64,000 nucleotides of DNA from Zygnema cylindricum (Eukaryota > Streptophyta > Zygnematophyceae > Zygnematales > Zygnemataceae): NCBI GenBank assembly GCA_037447655.1, contig JBBHKE010001844.1, positions 1 to 64,000 of the forward strand. The letters run 5' to 3'. Below, piece by piece: positions 33,339 to 44,875 of the stretch (its first letter is position 1; the number at the start of each line of letters is the position of its first letter). The position numbers and the translations under genes were made by a program. The notes beneath the pieces were generated by a model. The model saw nothing but the letters and a program-made list of their open reading frames with translations. It did not search any database and had not been told where the DNA came from.

Positions 33339-34920
33339 CTATTCCCTTAGTCCCACTACGTCCCTACAATACTTCAGCTTAGGAGCAGGTAGAGCTTTAG
33401 TGAGCATATCAGCAATCATTTTTGCATCTGGCAAATAACATAACTTAATCACTCTAGAGAACACTTTTTCTCTTATAAAGTGTAATCGTACATCCATGTG
33501 TTTGCTTTTGAAGTGATGACTCCGATTACAAGCAATGGCACTGGCGGCCTGGTTATCACACCAGATCACCTGTGGACCAATTTGCATGTATCCTAGTTCT
33601 TGTAACATGGATTTTACCCATAAGAGTTCTTTGAGGGCCGAGCTTGCTGCCATATATTCTGACTCCATTGTCGACTGTGCTGTCACCTTTTGAAGTTTGC
33701 TGCTCTAGCAGCAAGTCCCGTTCCCAACTTGTAGAACGAATCCCGTGGTGGATTTCACGCTTGGCATGTCACCATAGCTTGCATCACTCCACGTTTCCAG
33801 TTTTACTTCTCCTCTGCCTAGTGTGAGTTTGAGGTCCTTGGTTCCAGCCAAATATCTTAAGACTCTCCTTGCTGCATCAAAGTCAGATTTTCTCGGAATC
33901 TCTAGACTCCTGCTCAGTACCCTAACTGCTGCAGCAATGTCAGAACGGGTACAATTCATGAAATATATTAAGCTTCCCACTATGTGTCTGTAAGGTATTT
34001 GTGTCATAGAATCATTCTCCCCTGATTCTAAATACTTGCTATCAATGACACCTGGTTGTGTCTCTTCTCCCTCTAGCTTCTGCAGAAACTCCATTGGAGT
34101 TAGACATCCTTTTGCCCCCCGCATTCCATACTCATCTAACATGTTTCCAATAGCCTCTTTTTAGTCAGTTTTATTTCTTTCTTATTTATGTCCCTCTCTT
34201 CCTAGATACCCAGAATATATTTTGCCTCACCAAGGTCTTTCATCTTGAACCGTGAGTTTAGAGCACTTTTGATTTTGTTAATTTCAGCCATTGATTTGCT
34301 AATTAATAGGAAATCATCTACATACACCGCTATATACACTATCCCATTTTCACCCTTTAGAACGTAAACAGAGTGATCAGAATTTATCCTTTGACATCCT
34401 AGGCTAGTTAGGAATTCATCAAGCTTCAGATTCCACTGTCTGGGGCTTGTTTTAGGCCGTACAGAGATTTTAACAACTTGTATACTAAGTGTTCTTTTCC
34501 TGGTTCCACATACTTTTCAGGCTGCTCCATGTAAATGGTTTCTTCTAGTTCTCCGTGCAAAAAAGGCCGTCTTTACATCCATCTGATGGATTTCTATATC
34601 TTCTATAGCAGCCAGAGACAGCAAAATCCTAACTGTCGGAAATCTTACAACCGGAGAAAATGTTTCTTCAAAATTGATTCCTTCCTTTTGATTATACCCC
34701 TTTGCCACAAGTCTGGCCTTATAACGATTAATGGTGTTGTCGGGGTTTAACTTCACCTTGAATACCCATTTGTTGCCGATCGCTTTTCGGTCCGGAGGAA
34801 GGTCCACAAGCTCCCATGTTTGAGCCTCCATGATCGACTTCTTTTCGTCCTTTGCTGCCTTGATCCAGTGATTTCGCTCTGGTGACGAGAAGGCCTCGTG
34901 GATGGTCAAGGGCTCCCTTG
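33339..34920 (-). pseudogene. B1 reverse transcriptase and RNase H
   Basis: Minus strand. N-terminal part (to about 34517): [68 protein letters not shown], then a frameshift. Further on: VYIAVYVDDFLLISKSMAE (YVDD site near 34310), GEAKYILGI, then 34142-33705 MLDEYGMRGAKGCLTPMEF, PYRHIVGSLIYFMNCTRSD, WSDASYGDMPS, and 33686-33339 STMESEYMAASSALKELLW, CDNQAAS, KHMDVRLHFIREKV, DMLTKALPAPKLKYCRD. It has only a few breaks, so it is relatively young. Confidence 0.83.
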
Positions 34921-36337
34921 AGGCTGCCGGGTAGGCAATGTGAGAGCTTGCTTGCAGGCGGCTACTGGATCTTCTTCCACCAGGAAATTCTGAGGCTAAG
35001 ATCGTCGGATGCCGCGCATTGCGCTGATTGCGCTGGTTGCGATCAGTGTGTAGCTGATCGCGCTGGTTGTGATCCGCGTGTATTGACTGTTGTTGGTCTG
35101 GTTGGACCTGAACTTGTTGAGGAAGTTGGAGAGAGTCTGACTCCGGAGTCACCACTGGAGACTGTTGCACCTGCGAGACAATTTCTTGCATGCAATCTAA
35201 AATGACATACTCCTGTATTTTTTGTTGCTTTTGCTGCTCTGTCATTTGAAATAAATCTATCGAATCTAGTTCATCTTTGACAATGATATTCCTTGCTACA
35301 ACTATTTTTTGTTTCTCAAAGACAAAGACTTTGTAACCTTTTGAGTGATCATCATATCCTAACAAAATACCTGGTAATCCCTTCGGTTCCATTTTCCATC
35401 TATCCGTAGATGTATCTAAGATAAAACATTTACTGCCAAAGACTTTGAAATGGCTAACATCAGGTTTGCTACCTGTCCAGATCTCGTAAGGAGTAGTTTC
35501 TACCGATCTTGATCCTATCCTATTCTTTATATAAACTGCACAGTTTAGAGCCTCAGCCCAGAATTTCGGATCCACATTTTTATCTGCAAGCATAGACCTA
35601 GAGCTCTCCGTGAGAGTTCTATTTAGTCTTTCCGACACCCAATTTTGTTCCGGTGAATATGGAAGAGTCAGTAGATGACTTATACCATCGTCGAGTAAAA
35701 AGGTTTCAAATTCTTTCGATGTATATTCACCACCATTGTCCGATCTGAGCTGCAAAATAGGTAAATTATGAAGTTTTTCAACCCATACCTTATAGTGTTT
35801 GAAGTGACCAAACACTTCACTCTTCTCTTTCATGAAGTAAGTTTTTGTTAACCTGGAGAAATCATCTCTGAAGGTGACCATATACTTCATCCCCTCGACA
35901 GATGGAACCTTCGCAGGACCAAAAACATCCGAATGAATTTGTTGCAATAGTTTTGTTTATCGATGCTCAGACTCTTTAGGAAATGGCAATCGGTGGATTT
36001 TTCCTAAAGCGCAACCATCACAAGTTTTGACCGGCTCATCTATGATTGATACACCCTCTATTTTTCCAGCAAGGACCATTTTCCTCAAACTATCATAGTT
36101 GACATGGCCTAACCTTTTATGCCACAACTCACATGAGTGCAAAACATCGGAGTACAGAACATCATTCTCCTTGGTATTAGTCATATCCATGCGATACATC
36201 TTGCTACTATCTCTAGTACCTGTAACCGCAACCTTGCCATGCTTGCTAACAACCTGCCGACCATTTTTCAAAGTAACCTCAAAGCCTTTACTCTCTACCA
36301 ACGACGTAGAAAACAGATTTTTCTTAAAGTCAGGCAC
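34921..36337 (-). pseudogene. B1 integrase
   Basis: GAG-pre-integrase 36337-35957: LVESKGFEVTLKNGRQVVS, LWHKRLGHVNYDSLRKM, TCDGCALGKIHRLPFPK. After a short frame break the core reads [22 protein letters not shown] and [10 protein letters not shown], so the D, D, E catalytic residues are intact. The C-terminal GKPY-like domain ([27 protein letters not shown]) and a Q-rich linker (35250-35000, repeats of DHNQRDQ/DRNQRNQ) lead into the polymerase in one 476-codon frame. Confidence 0.83.
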
Positions 36338-37521
36338 AAATTAGACATTGTGAAGAGTCCTTTCAATTGCTTTTCCTTCTACTTCAACTGCAAGTACACA
36401 TCACCCATAGCACGTGATTGGACACTCATTCCACAACCATAATAAATATTTTTCTCCGGCGTTGCTTTCAGATTTTTGAAGATGGCCTTTTTCCAACACA
36501 TGTGGGCTGACGCTCCTGTATCCATTATCCATCCAAGGTCCTTTGCGCCCTTCATTGCTGCCGCCATAACGAATAGATCCGTGTCGTCCTCTTCAGAAAA
36601 TGTCAGAGTCTCGTCATGGAGTGATGAAAAAGTTGAAAACAGGGCATTTCCACGAGGTGTAGGTCTCGTGAAGCTTTTGTAAAACTGACTTTGTTGCCAT
36701 CCTGGCCTGTATAAACCTATATCATTAGCTTGTTTAAGATTAGGGCAAAATTTGTATCCATGACCTCTCTCACTACGATAAAAACATGCATTGTTTAATT
36801 GTCTATTTCCATTCTGATTAAACTGTGTGACCTGGGTAAACTGATTACGTTGCTGATTAAATTGACCTTTCCTCCCAAAGTCTGAATTAAAATCCTCTAC
36901 TTGCTCAACATTGAGAATATTAGATGTAGCTTCCTCCTCTAGTAAATTATTGATGGCTAACTGTAAAGTCCAGCTAGCTTTATCTCTGTTTAAGCATGTC
37001 AGATGCTCCTTTCATACTACGAGGGAGACCCCTCATGAGCAATGCTGCTTGTTGAAACGGAGGAAACACCTCGATGCATAAGCATGTGCATCTAAAAGGA
37101 TACGAAATTTGTTAGAATATTCAGCCATTGTACCGCTAGTGTACTTATAGTCCCAAATTTTTCCAGCCAATAGAAGCTATTCCAGGACATTAGCCTTTTC
37201 ATAATCATTTTTAAAGGATTTCCAGATATCAATTGTTTTTTTCATTTTTATCCGAGACATAGCTAAGTCCTCATATACACAAAATTTCAGAATAGAACGA
37301 GCTTGCGTATTTTTCTTAGACCATGACGGGCCAGATTCATCCAGCGAACCATCCAATATATCTAGAAGATTGACATTCTCAAAATGTGTCTCCACCATAT
37401 CCGCCCAGTAAACTTACTTATCCCCGGAAAAGATAGGAATTCTTGATGACAGGTCCATAACCTGTTGTTCTAGAACCACCGGTGCAGGTGGAGGAGCAGC
37501 AGTAGTAGTAGAAGTAGACAT
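36338..37521 (-). pseudogene. B1 gag and protease
   Basis: Begins at ATG 37521 in the 5' LTR (MSTSTTTAAPPPAPVVLEQ). Reads YWADMVETHFENVNLLDILD, QARSILKFCVYEDLAMSRIK, then stops. The zinc knuckle reads CFYRSERGHGYKFC, with the second Cys changed to Arg. Protease at about 36530: GWIMDTGASAHMC, intact D-T-G. A frameshift after QLK (36379) precedes the integrase. Confidence 0.8.
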
Positions 37522-38234
37522 GATACACTCTCAGAAGCTATCAAGAATCCTACCAAACAGCTGTTCTTAAGTGCTCACCAATTCTTATACAAGCATCCAA
37601 ACCTCACAAAACTCTATCAGAATATAAAGTAGCATAAACACTAACAACTCCCCAAGTTTCAGCACAATTGACCAAACAACACACAAGATATAATACTCAA
37701 ACGTTTCCCAAAAATTGTATGTAGTTTTACTACTTGGAAGTCTGGATACATTATATGTTCTGAGTCCTAAGTCTTATAATTCTGTTGCATTGGCAATACC
37801 AATGTACTTGAGAGATACATCAAACCACCAAGCTACCTCTAATCTGTCAAACTACCACTAAGCTATCACTAAACTACCACTGAGCTATCACTAAGCTACC
37901 ACTGAGTTACCCACTAAGTTACCACTGAGTAACCCACTAAGTTGACTAGAATCGTATCTATCGCAATTGATCTATTCTGTTCATAATCACATTAAGAATA
38001 TCAGACGCTACATTGTCCGTACGGATCATATCAAATATTGTTGTGGTTGCGTTGTCCTGTCTGTGTTGCAGTTTCGCTGCTGCGCTGCTATGCTGCTGCG
38101 TTACTTTGCCGCCACGCTGCTCTGTTGTTGCGCTGCTCTGTCTGTATAGCAGGTGCGGTGCTCTGTCTGTTAAGCAGCTGCGGTCATGTGCTGCTGCGCT
38201 GCTCTGAGACTGAAAGCTTTCCAAAAAGACAACA
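37463..38234 (-). mobile_element. B1 5' LTR
   Basis: Near-identical partner of 32422-33178 over most of its length, including the TATA-like TATAAGACTTAGGAC region and the CGC/CTG repeat stretch (38050-38200). Ends GTTCTAGAACAACA before the primer site. Confidence 0.83.
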
Positions 38235-38239
38235 TGTAA

Positions 38240-38980
38240 ATCACGTTTGGTTTCCATCCATTTTTTAACACACCTGTCTCACAAGCTTTGAGAAACTTAG
38301 GACACTGTTTGTACAAATGTCCTTGACTTTAACAATAGACAAACTTGTTGTAAGATTAAAAACCTTGATAACTCTGGGATATATTTTCTTCATACTGAAC
38401 ATTAAAAGCTACAGAAGACTTTCCTGGATTAAGAGCTATAACTGTTGACTCTTCCTCTAACACTAGTTCTATAGCAGTTGCTAGATTCCAGACTGAATTA
38501 TCCAATTTTTTCAAATTTGCTGAGGCTTCTTTATATTCTTCAAAACCTCACATAAAAATCATAGTTTGATGGTAAGGGGAGAAGTTCCCCCCTGAATATG
38601 CATTCTTTGTTAATAAAAGCCGAAGTCCATTACAATATTCTGCCATGCTACCACTTATATACCTATAGTCCCAAATGTTCCCAGCTGTAATTATCTCATG
38701 CTAGGCATTAGCTTTAGGGTAGATGGTTTTCAGTAAAGTCCAAAAATTTTGACGTTTTTTTCATTTAAATATATGACATGAGTAAATCCTTTGAAATCAT
38801 TAATTTTAAGAGATGCAAAGCCTGTTGATTTTTCCTACCATAGGATGAATCAGTTTCAGCAAGACTGCCAGAAACTACATGAAACAGTTTAACTTGAGTA
38901 AAATATGACTCAACCAAATCAGACCAATAAAGGTATTTCCTTCTATCAACACTGGTATCGGTGAGAGCAGGCCCGTAACT
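38240..38980 (-). pseudogene. Element D gag remnant
   Basis: Minus strand after the shared LTR: EQRVTGLLSPIPVLIEG, then fragments such as NIWDYRYISGSMAEYCNGLRL and FVYC-stop-SQGHLYKQCP, a zinc knuckle with the first Cys lost and a stop inserted. It continues GVLKNGWKPN up to B1. The start codon region in the LTR reads GTG-I-T-T-H-A-S-S, so the ATG is mutated. Confidence 0.65.
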
Positions 38981-39812
38981 CGTTGTTCTGTGGATACTAC
39001 ACCCACTGAAGATGAAGATGAGGCATGAGTAGTTATCACATAATTAAAACAAGCAAGAAGCTCTCACAAATGATCAGAAAAACAAACAACTTTAGAACAT
39101 AGCCAAAGACAAATTAGGCAACCAAATTGTCTACAAAGCTTACACAATGCACATAATACAAAGAGGAACACAAGAGCAAGTTTACATAGAAATCTGCAAA
39201 CAGATTTGAGAGAAACTCTCAGTCAAAGATATCAAAATGATAAAGCATAATTTGATACAACAAGTTCCTAGCTTCTGAAATGGTTAAGTCCTACTCTTAT
39301 ACCAAAAAAATCTATCTTTTTGAAGACTAGCAGCCACTCACTATCCTAATCAAGGTAAAAAGGCATGTCAGCCGTGCATCAATGATATCTACTAGAGCTA
39401 AAGAAGAAACCTGAATATTTCAAGGTATGTCATAAAGAATGTCCTAAAATGCGTCCTTCATCAAACAAAACACGTCTATGTACAAAACAGGGATATGTTA
39501 TGCCACACTATACTGTACAAAAACATGTCGGATAATCACAGACGTGGTCTCGGTTGACCAACGTCCGTTGGAAGCAAATCCCCGCTGTCCATCTTTGAGG
39601 AGTTTCATCCAAGATGAAAGTTTGTATGACGCCTCAGTCTTCTAGTGAATCTGAGTCGTAGAACTGAGTCTTGTGGAGTGTCTCATTTCAGTGTGATAAC
39701 GCATGTCCCATTAATGTGATACACATTGTACTCCCTCACTGTTCACTGTCACACTAATTCTGGTACATATTGAACCAGGCTTCCACAAAATAAACGAAGC
39801 ACTCAAAAGACA
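38981..39812 (-). mobile_element. LTR shared by elements E and D
   Basis: Sense start TGTCTTTTGAGTGC at 39812, right after a polypurine tract GTGAGGGGAG (so it is the 3' LTR of E). It ends ...CAGAACAACG at 38981, right before AGTTACGGGCCTG, a decayed primer site (so it is the 5' LTR of D). A TATA-like stretch TATAAGAGTAGGACTTA lies near 39300. This is a second case of LTR sharing in the window. Confidence 0.68.
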
Positions 39813-40834
39813 CTCCCCTCACATAGGAGGCTTAGTGAGGACTAAAGCTTTCAAAACAACACACCAACCTTCATAAACCCAAGTTCTTCAAACAAAGACT
39901 TCACCCACATTAACTCTTTGACAGCACAACAAGAGGCCATGTAGTCAACCTCCATAGTGGACTGAGCAACCACCTTTTGTTTCTTACTGCTCCAACAGAA
40001 AACACCACTCCTAACATACAAAACATACCCTGAAGTACATCATCTAATAGGAGCATCCCCATAGCTGGTATCACTCTAAGTAGTGATGTCAGTATTCTCC
40101 CCTCCTAGATGCAACCAAAGATCCCTATCAAATATCTCATCACCTTCTTAGCTGCCTCCCAATCTCTCTTTTTGGGATCATTAAGACTCCTGCTGAGGAA
40201 TCGAACTGTTGCAGCTATGTCCGGCCTAGTAGAGTTCATGAAATAAATCAGATTTCCTACTACTGTCTGGATGGAATTGACTTCATAAACTGTCTCTTTT
40301 CTAGACTTTTTCGTGAACAAGGATTATTACACCACCTTCTACACTTCCATCACTTACTTTTTTCAAGTCAATTGGAGTGGTACAGCTGTTTGCCTTATCT
40401 ATCTAGAATTTTTCCAACATATTTCCTATGGCCTTTTTCTGAGTTAATCTGATTACTCTTTTCCCTATATCTTTTTCTATGTGAATTCGTAAGATATATC
40501 TAGTCTCCCCTAAGTCGTTCATGTCATATTTGCTTCTTAAATCTTTTTTTAGCTTATTAATCTTTTGCATGGACTTACTTAGTACCAATAAATCATCTAC
40601 ATAGATGGCAATAAAAATAATCCCATCCTCATCCTCAAACATGGAAATAGAGTGGTCACAACTGATTCTGACATATCCCAGATTGGTTAAGAACTCATCT
40701 TGTTTTTTATTCCATTGCCTAGGAGCCTGCTTCAGTCTATACAAAGACTTAACCAGTCTGCGGACTGTATTCTTCTCTCTTTCTTCCACAAAGCCTTTCG
40801 TTGTTTCATAAATATTTCTTCCTCTAACTTAACC
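39813..40834 (-). pseudogene. Element E reverse transcriptase and RNase H, truncated
   Basis: Minus strand: LEEEIFMKQ, RRLVKSLYRLKQAPRQWNKK, FIAIYVDDLLVLSKSMQ (YVDD), GETRYILRIHIEKD, then NLIYFMNSTRPDIAATVRF and RNase H pieces with the Asp region damaged, QSTMEVDYMAS and VMWVKSLFEELGF. A deletion then joins directly to the polypurine tract, losing the DNQ and TKP segments. The upstream half of the element ends at 40834, where an LTR fragment of another family begins. Confidence 0.72.
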
Positions 40835-41184
40835 TGTACCTTCGTGTACGATATATTCATGTGATTGGTGTTGTACAACAGTAGAAAAGGGTTTAGAGAG
40901 GAGTTTAGGACTTAGCAACTTTGTAGGTGGCCGCCTCTCTCCCAGGATGATACTATACAAATAGGCATTTTTGTCGCTTTACAATTAATCACATGTTTGG
41001 GAGATTTCAGAGATTTCTTCTCTTGTGAGCTCAAGGGAGTGTAGACTACACAGGGGTGTAGTACTTGATATAATTTGTCTGCCAAGGTGGCAATTGTTCA
41101 TACACAAAGAAGACCATTGAAAATTCTTTATATGATTCATATATAAAGGATAATTCTATGATCCAATGGGGGACACCGGTTACA
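40835..41184 (+). mobile_element. Partial LTR (3' part) at the start of element F
   Basis: Aligns with the second half of array-A LTRs (TCATGTGATTGGT, GGACTTAG, CTCAAGGGAGT, GGGGTGTAGT) and ends GGTTACA before GGGTTTGGGCCCA, an altered primer site. U3 is missing. Its end sequence differs from the LTR at 44876, so F is a mosaic or two joined copies. Confidence 0.65.
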
Positions 41185-41506
41185 GGGTTTGGGCCCACCC
41201 ACTAGGGTGCCCATTTTTAATGGAACATGATTCATCTATTGGGAAACGATGATGATTGGTGTTTTATGTGAGAAGCGATATTGGGTGATAGTAAGTGGAC
41301 AAGTGAGACGTTCATCCCCGAGGATTCCTCCAAGATTTGGGGGAGTCAGATTTACAAGAACAACTTCTAGTCTAACCAAGGATACAGATGAAAAGGAAAG
41401 CAATGTTTTGGAGGAAGAAAATGAGAAAGGGAAGGAGCCCTTTACTCTTATTGTCGCGGCGATAAAGACATCAGTTTCGAAAATTAAGGAGAATAATATT
41501 CTCACA
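41166..41506 (+). pseudogene. Element F gag fragment
   Basis: ATG at 41166 is followed by a frameshift. From 41230 it reads FIYWETMMIGVLCEKRYWVIVSGQVRR, then PRIPPRFGGVRFTRTTS and an acidic EEENEKGKEPFTLIV region, as in family A. It ends abruptly at the LTR fragment K. Confidence 0.7.
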
Positions 41507-42202
41507 TGGTCGTGGTACCTTCTGTACGGTTAAGGTACGGCATAGCCACGGCGAGGACGTTTGTCACACTTAGACTCATCTTGATGCTCCTCGGAGACTC
41601 CACTTTCTATTGATGCCTTGCCACGTGTCATTTTGTGACGTATTGTCGATAAACCGCCAAAATAACCATTCCTTGATGTCGGCTTGAATGATAGTTGTCT
41701 GATCCGAATTGATGTTTAATTTCCGCCGTTTAAATAAATTTTTGATCAATTTGTTTAGTGCGATATTGGCGTGCATACGACATTTATATTGTTTCGATGT
41801 GAAATTTCCTATAAGTCTAGTTAATCGATTTGGTGTGCATGTTCATCTTTAAATAGCTATCGAGCCCTATTTATCCCAACACAGGTCTTAGACTAAAGGA
41901 CAAGGCAACCGGTTATTCCGGGGAACCGTAGGGACCAAGAGCAATTCCTAGTTGGTCCATATCCTTTTGGTAAAGTCTAATAAGACTGTCCTCTGTCCTC
42001 CCTATTGGCTAAGGTTGCTTACGCCATGGATCTATCTCTCTCTTTTTGTGATCATCGGTGACTACAACAAGTATAGAGACCACAAAGAGAGAGAGAGGTT
42101 AGAGCCTACCATACACCCTTTTTTTTTGTTCCTTTAGAAATGGTCACAGAAAATACAAAAACAACCTAGAAAATACCAATAAGAAATACACATATTTTAA
42201 CA
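41507..42202 (-). mobile_element. LTR fragment K (U3 part, minus strand)
   Basis: Sense start TGTTAAAATATG at 42202. It contains the hairpin, CCATGG box, tRNA-like module and ACGTGGCA region, and stops in U3 at 41507. It replaces the sequence between mid-gag and mid-integrase of F, so a deletion accompanied it. No target duplication found. Confidence 0.62.
41884..42127 (+). ncRNA. Candidate Pol III unit in LTR K (antisense to the LTR)
   Basis: Plus strand: CTTAGACTAAAGGACAAGGC (D-arm-like), GAGCAATTCCTAG (weak T-arm), GCCATGGATC, then a long hairpin. Stem TCTCTCTCTTTTTGTGATC / GACCACAAAGAGAGAGAGA encloses GGTGACTACAACAAGTATA. A run of nine T (42119-42127) follows. Best terminator and strongest stem of the set. 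Confidence 0.4.
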
Positions 42203-42249
42203 AGACATCCATAGTCACTTTCTTCGATGTGCTATTTATTGCGGAGTTA

Positions 42250-43270
42250 AACAAAATTAGGGAAAAGATTTATGCTCATTTCTAGCGATGATTCGTCTAG
42301 GTAATCTATAGTCTATTTCTTGAAAAATGAATTCGAGGCATCGACTTATTTTAGAGAGTATAAAGCATGGAGTGAGAAGCTCCATAAAACACCTGTAAAA
42401 AGAGTGAGGAGTGATAATGGAGGGGAATTAACCTTTAATGAGTTTGAGGATTATTTGAAGGAGGACTGGGTTCAACACCTAAAGAGCGTCCCAAAGAACC
42501 CGAAACAAAACGGTGTAGCCAAAAGACTAAATTTGACTTAAAGTGATAGTACCCCTAGTATACTATCGGATAAAAAGACAAGAAAACGCTTTTGGGCAGA
42601 GGCCATGAATTGTGCTAATTATCTTAAGAATAGGGTCCTTACCTTAGCAGTAAAAGGTGAAACACCGTATGAAAGATGGACCGGGAGAAAACTGGATATC
42701 CCACACTTAAAGGTGTTTGGAAGTCAAGTCTTTAGTCTAAATGCAGAAAAATCTGATTGGAAACTAGATGCAATGGGAAATCCGGGGTACTTACTTAGGT
42801 ATGATGAAAATGTAAAAGGATACACAGTTTATGATCTCAAGAAAGACGATATCATTTTAGTTAAACACTTGGTAGTGATGGATGAAGGAAAGTCCGTAGA
42901 TCCCTTTAAATATACAAAACCGGTCAGAATTAGAATTGAATTCGAGAGTGAGTTCAATTCAGATTCTTCTAACCAAACTTCGGTTCAGCCAGACCTTGCA
43001 GATAAATAGGAAATTTTAACCGAGAATGACTCTCTTTTAGAGCCACAGTTTTTGGTTCAAACTGTGGAGGAGAACTAGGAAAGACCGGAAATGAATTCCA
43101 CGGATAAATAAGAAAGTCTGGGGATGGATTCACTGATAGGGGAGAAGATGAAATCATTTGAAGGAATTTGAGATTACCCTCTATTTCAGCATCAGACTTT
43201 GAAGGAGGAAGGAGAAGTAGCAAGAGACTTCAAGAGAGACAAATGAATAATAAGATAACCAAACTATCAC
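42250..43270 (+). pseudogene. Element F integrase fragment
   Basis: Starts inside the core (VYFLKNEFEASTYFREYK), then RVRSDNGGELTFNEFEDYL (second catalytic Asp) and GVAKRLN, where the third catalytic Glu is Lys. A stop follows at 42539. FWAEAMNCANYLKNRVLT, VFGSQVFSLN and GNPGYLLRYDENVKGY are open at 42605-43009. The zinc domain and first Asp are missing. Confidence 0.75.
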
Positions 43271-43287
43271 ATTTGAATGACCCGTAA

Positions 43288-44862
43288 ACTTATTTGGAGG
43301 CAATTAATGGTCCGAAAACGAGTAGATGGATGACAACTATCAATAATGAAATGGCTTCTACCGTGGAAGCAAATACATGGGAACTGGTGGACTCTCCACC
43401 TGACAAAAAACTGATCGGATGTAAGTGGGTTTCTAAGCTAAAACTCAACCTGGAAAACACTATTGAGCGGTACAAAACAAGGTTAGTGGCAAAAGGGTTC
43501 ACACAAAAGAAAGGGATCGACTATAAGGTGACTTTTGCTCCAGTTGTTATATTTCCCTCCGTCCGGGTACAACTTAGTCTGGCGGCAGCAAAAGACATGG
43601 AAGTGCATCAAATGGATATCAAAACAACTTTCTTACACGGAAAATTAGAGGAAGAGATCTTCATGCGACAACCAAAAGGATATGTGGAGAAAGGAGAGGA
43701 AAGCAAAGTGTGCAGATTGATAAAGTCTCTTTATGGACTGAAGCAGGGTCCTCGCTAATAGAACAAGAAACTGGATGAGTTTTTGACAAGTTTGGGATAC
43801 ATCCGAGTCAGCTCGGATCATTCCATTTATCTATTTGAGGACGAGGAAGGTATAATTTTCATTGCCATCTATGTTGATGATTCGCTTGTCTTGAGTAAAT
43901 TAATAGAGAAAATTAATGCGTTAAAGAAAGATCTAAAGAGTAGGTTCAAAATGAAGGATTTGGGGGAAGCAAATTATATTTTGGGAATTCAGATGGAGGG
44001 GGATAAAGGGAAGTGAGTAATTAGACTAACTCAAAAAAGAGGCAATCGAAAACATGCTTGAAAAAATCCAAATCGACAAGGCAAATAGTTGTACCTCTCC
44101 AATGGATTTGAACAAAGGAAATGAGGGGAGTACAAAAGGGGAGGTAGTGGTATTGGATAATGAGTTAGGACAAGAAGAAAGAGAGTTTATGGAAAATATT
44201 TCGTATAGACAGGTTGTCGGTAGTTTGATATATTTTATGAATTGTACCCATTCTGATATAGCGGCAGCTGTAGGAATATTGAGTAGGAGATTGGATGAAC
44301 TTAAGAAGAAAGACTAGGAAGCGGCTAAGAGGGTAATGCGATACTTAGTAGGAACAAGATATTTGTGGTTGCATTTGGGGGGGGGGGGTAATAGTGACAT
44401 CATCACATGAAATGATGCCAGTTATGGGGACGCTCCGTTGATGAGCTATACTTTTAGGTATGTTTTGTATGTTGGGGATGGAGCTTGCTATTGGAGTAGC
44501 AAGCAACAAAAGGTCATTGCTCAGTCCACCATGGAGGTTGAGTATATGGCCTCTTGTTCGGCTGTGAAAGAATTGATATGGGTAAAATCATTGCTTCAAG
44601 AACTTGGTTATATGAAGAATGGAGTGCAAATGATATTTTGTGATAATCAAGTTGCAATTGCAGCAAATATAAAGCATCATTTTAAAGCAAAGCATATCGA
44701 TATCAGACTGAGTTTTGTGAGAGAGAGGGTAGAGAATAAAATCATGAGTTTGGAATATAGACCGGATAGATAGATGGTGGCAGACATGATGACTAAACCG
44801 GTGCCCTCTCCTAAATTGATATTTTGTAGGGAGAAGTGTGGGCTAATACAAAAGATAGATTA
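43288..44862 (+). pseudogene. Element F reverse transcriptase and RNase H
   Basis: 43294-43758: INNEMASTVEANTWELVDS, IERYKTRLVAKGFTQKKGI, HQMDIKTTFLHGKLEEE, SLYGLKQGPR, then two stops. 43783-44016: DHSIYLFEDEEGIIFIAIY, VDDSLVLSK (Y-V-D-D site). Further: PYRQVVGSLIYFMN-like SYRQVVGSLIYFMNCTHSD, a run of 12 G at 44379-44390, NDASYGDAP, 44438-44773 ACYWSSKQQKVIAQSTMEVEY, CDNQVAI, KHIDIRLSFVRERV, then a stop and MMTKPVPSPKL. Multiple stops and frameshifts. Confidence 0.8.
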
Positions 44863-44875
44863 AAAATAAGGGGAG

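Larger units (their letters stand above)
32422..38234 (-). mobile_element. Copia element B1, full length, inserted in element D
   Basis: Paired LTRs (32422-33178 and 37463-38234) with flanking TGTAG (32417-32421) and TGTAA (38235-38239), a 5-bp duplication with one change. Polypurine tract TTTAGGGGAG next to the 3' LTR; primer site GGTTATGGACC next to the 5' LTR. Size 5.8 kb with gag, protease, integrase, reverse transcriptase and RNase H in copia order, all interrupted. It splits element D between gag and protease. Confidence 0.85.
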
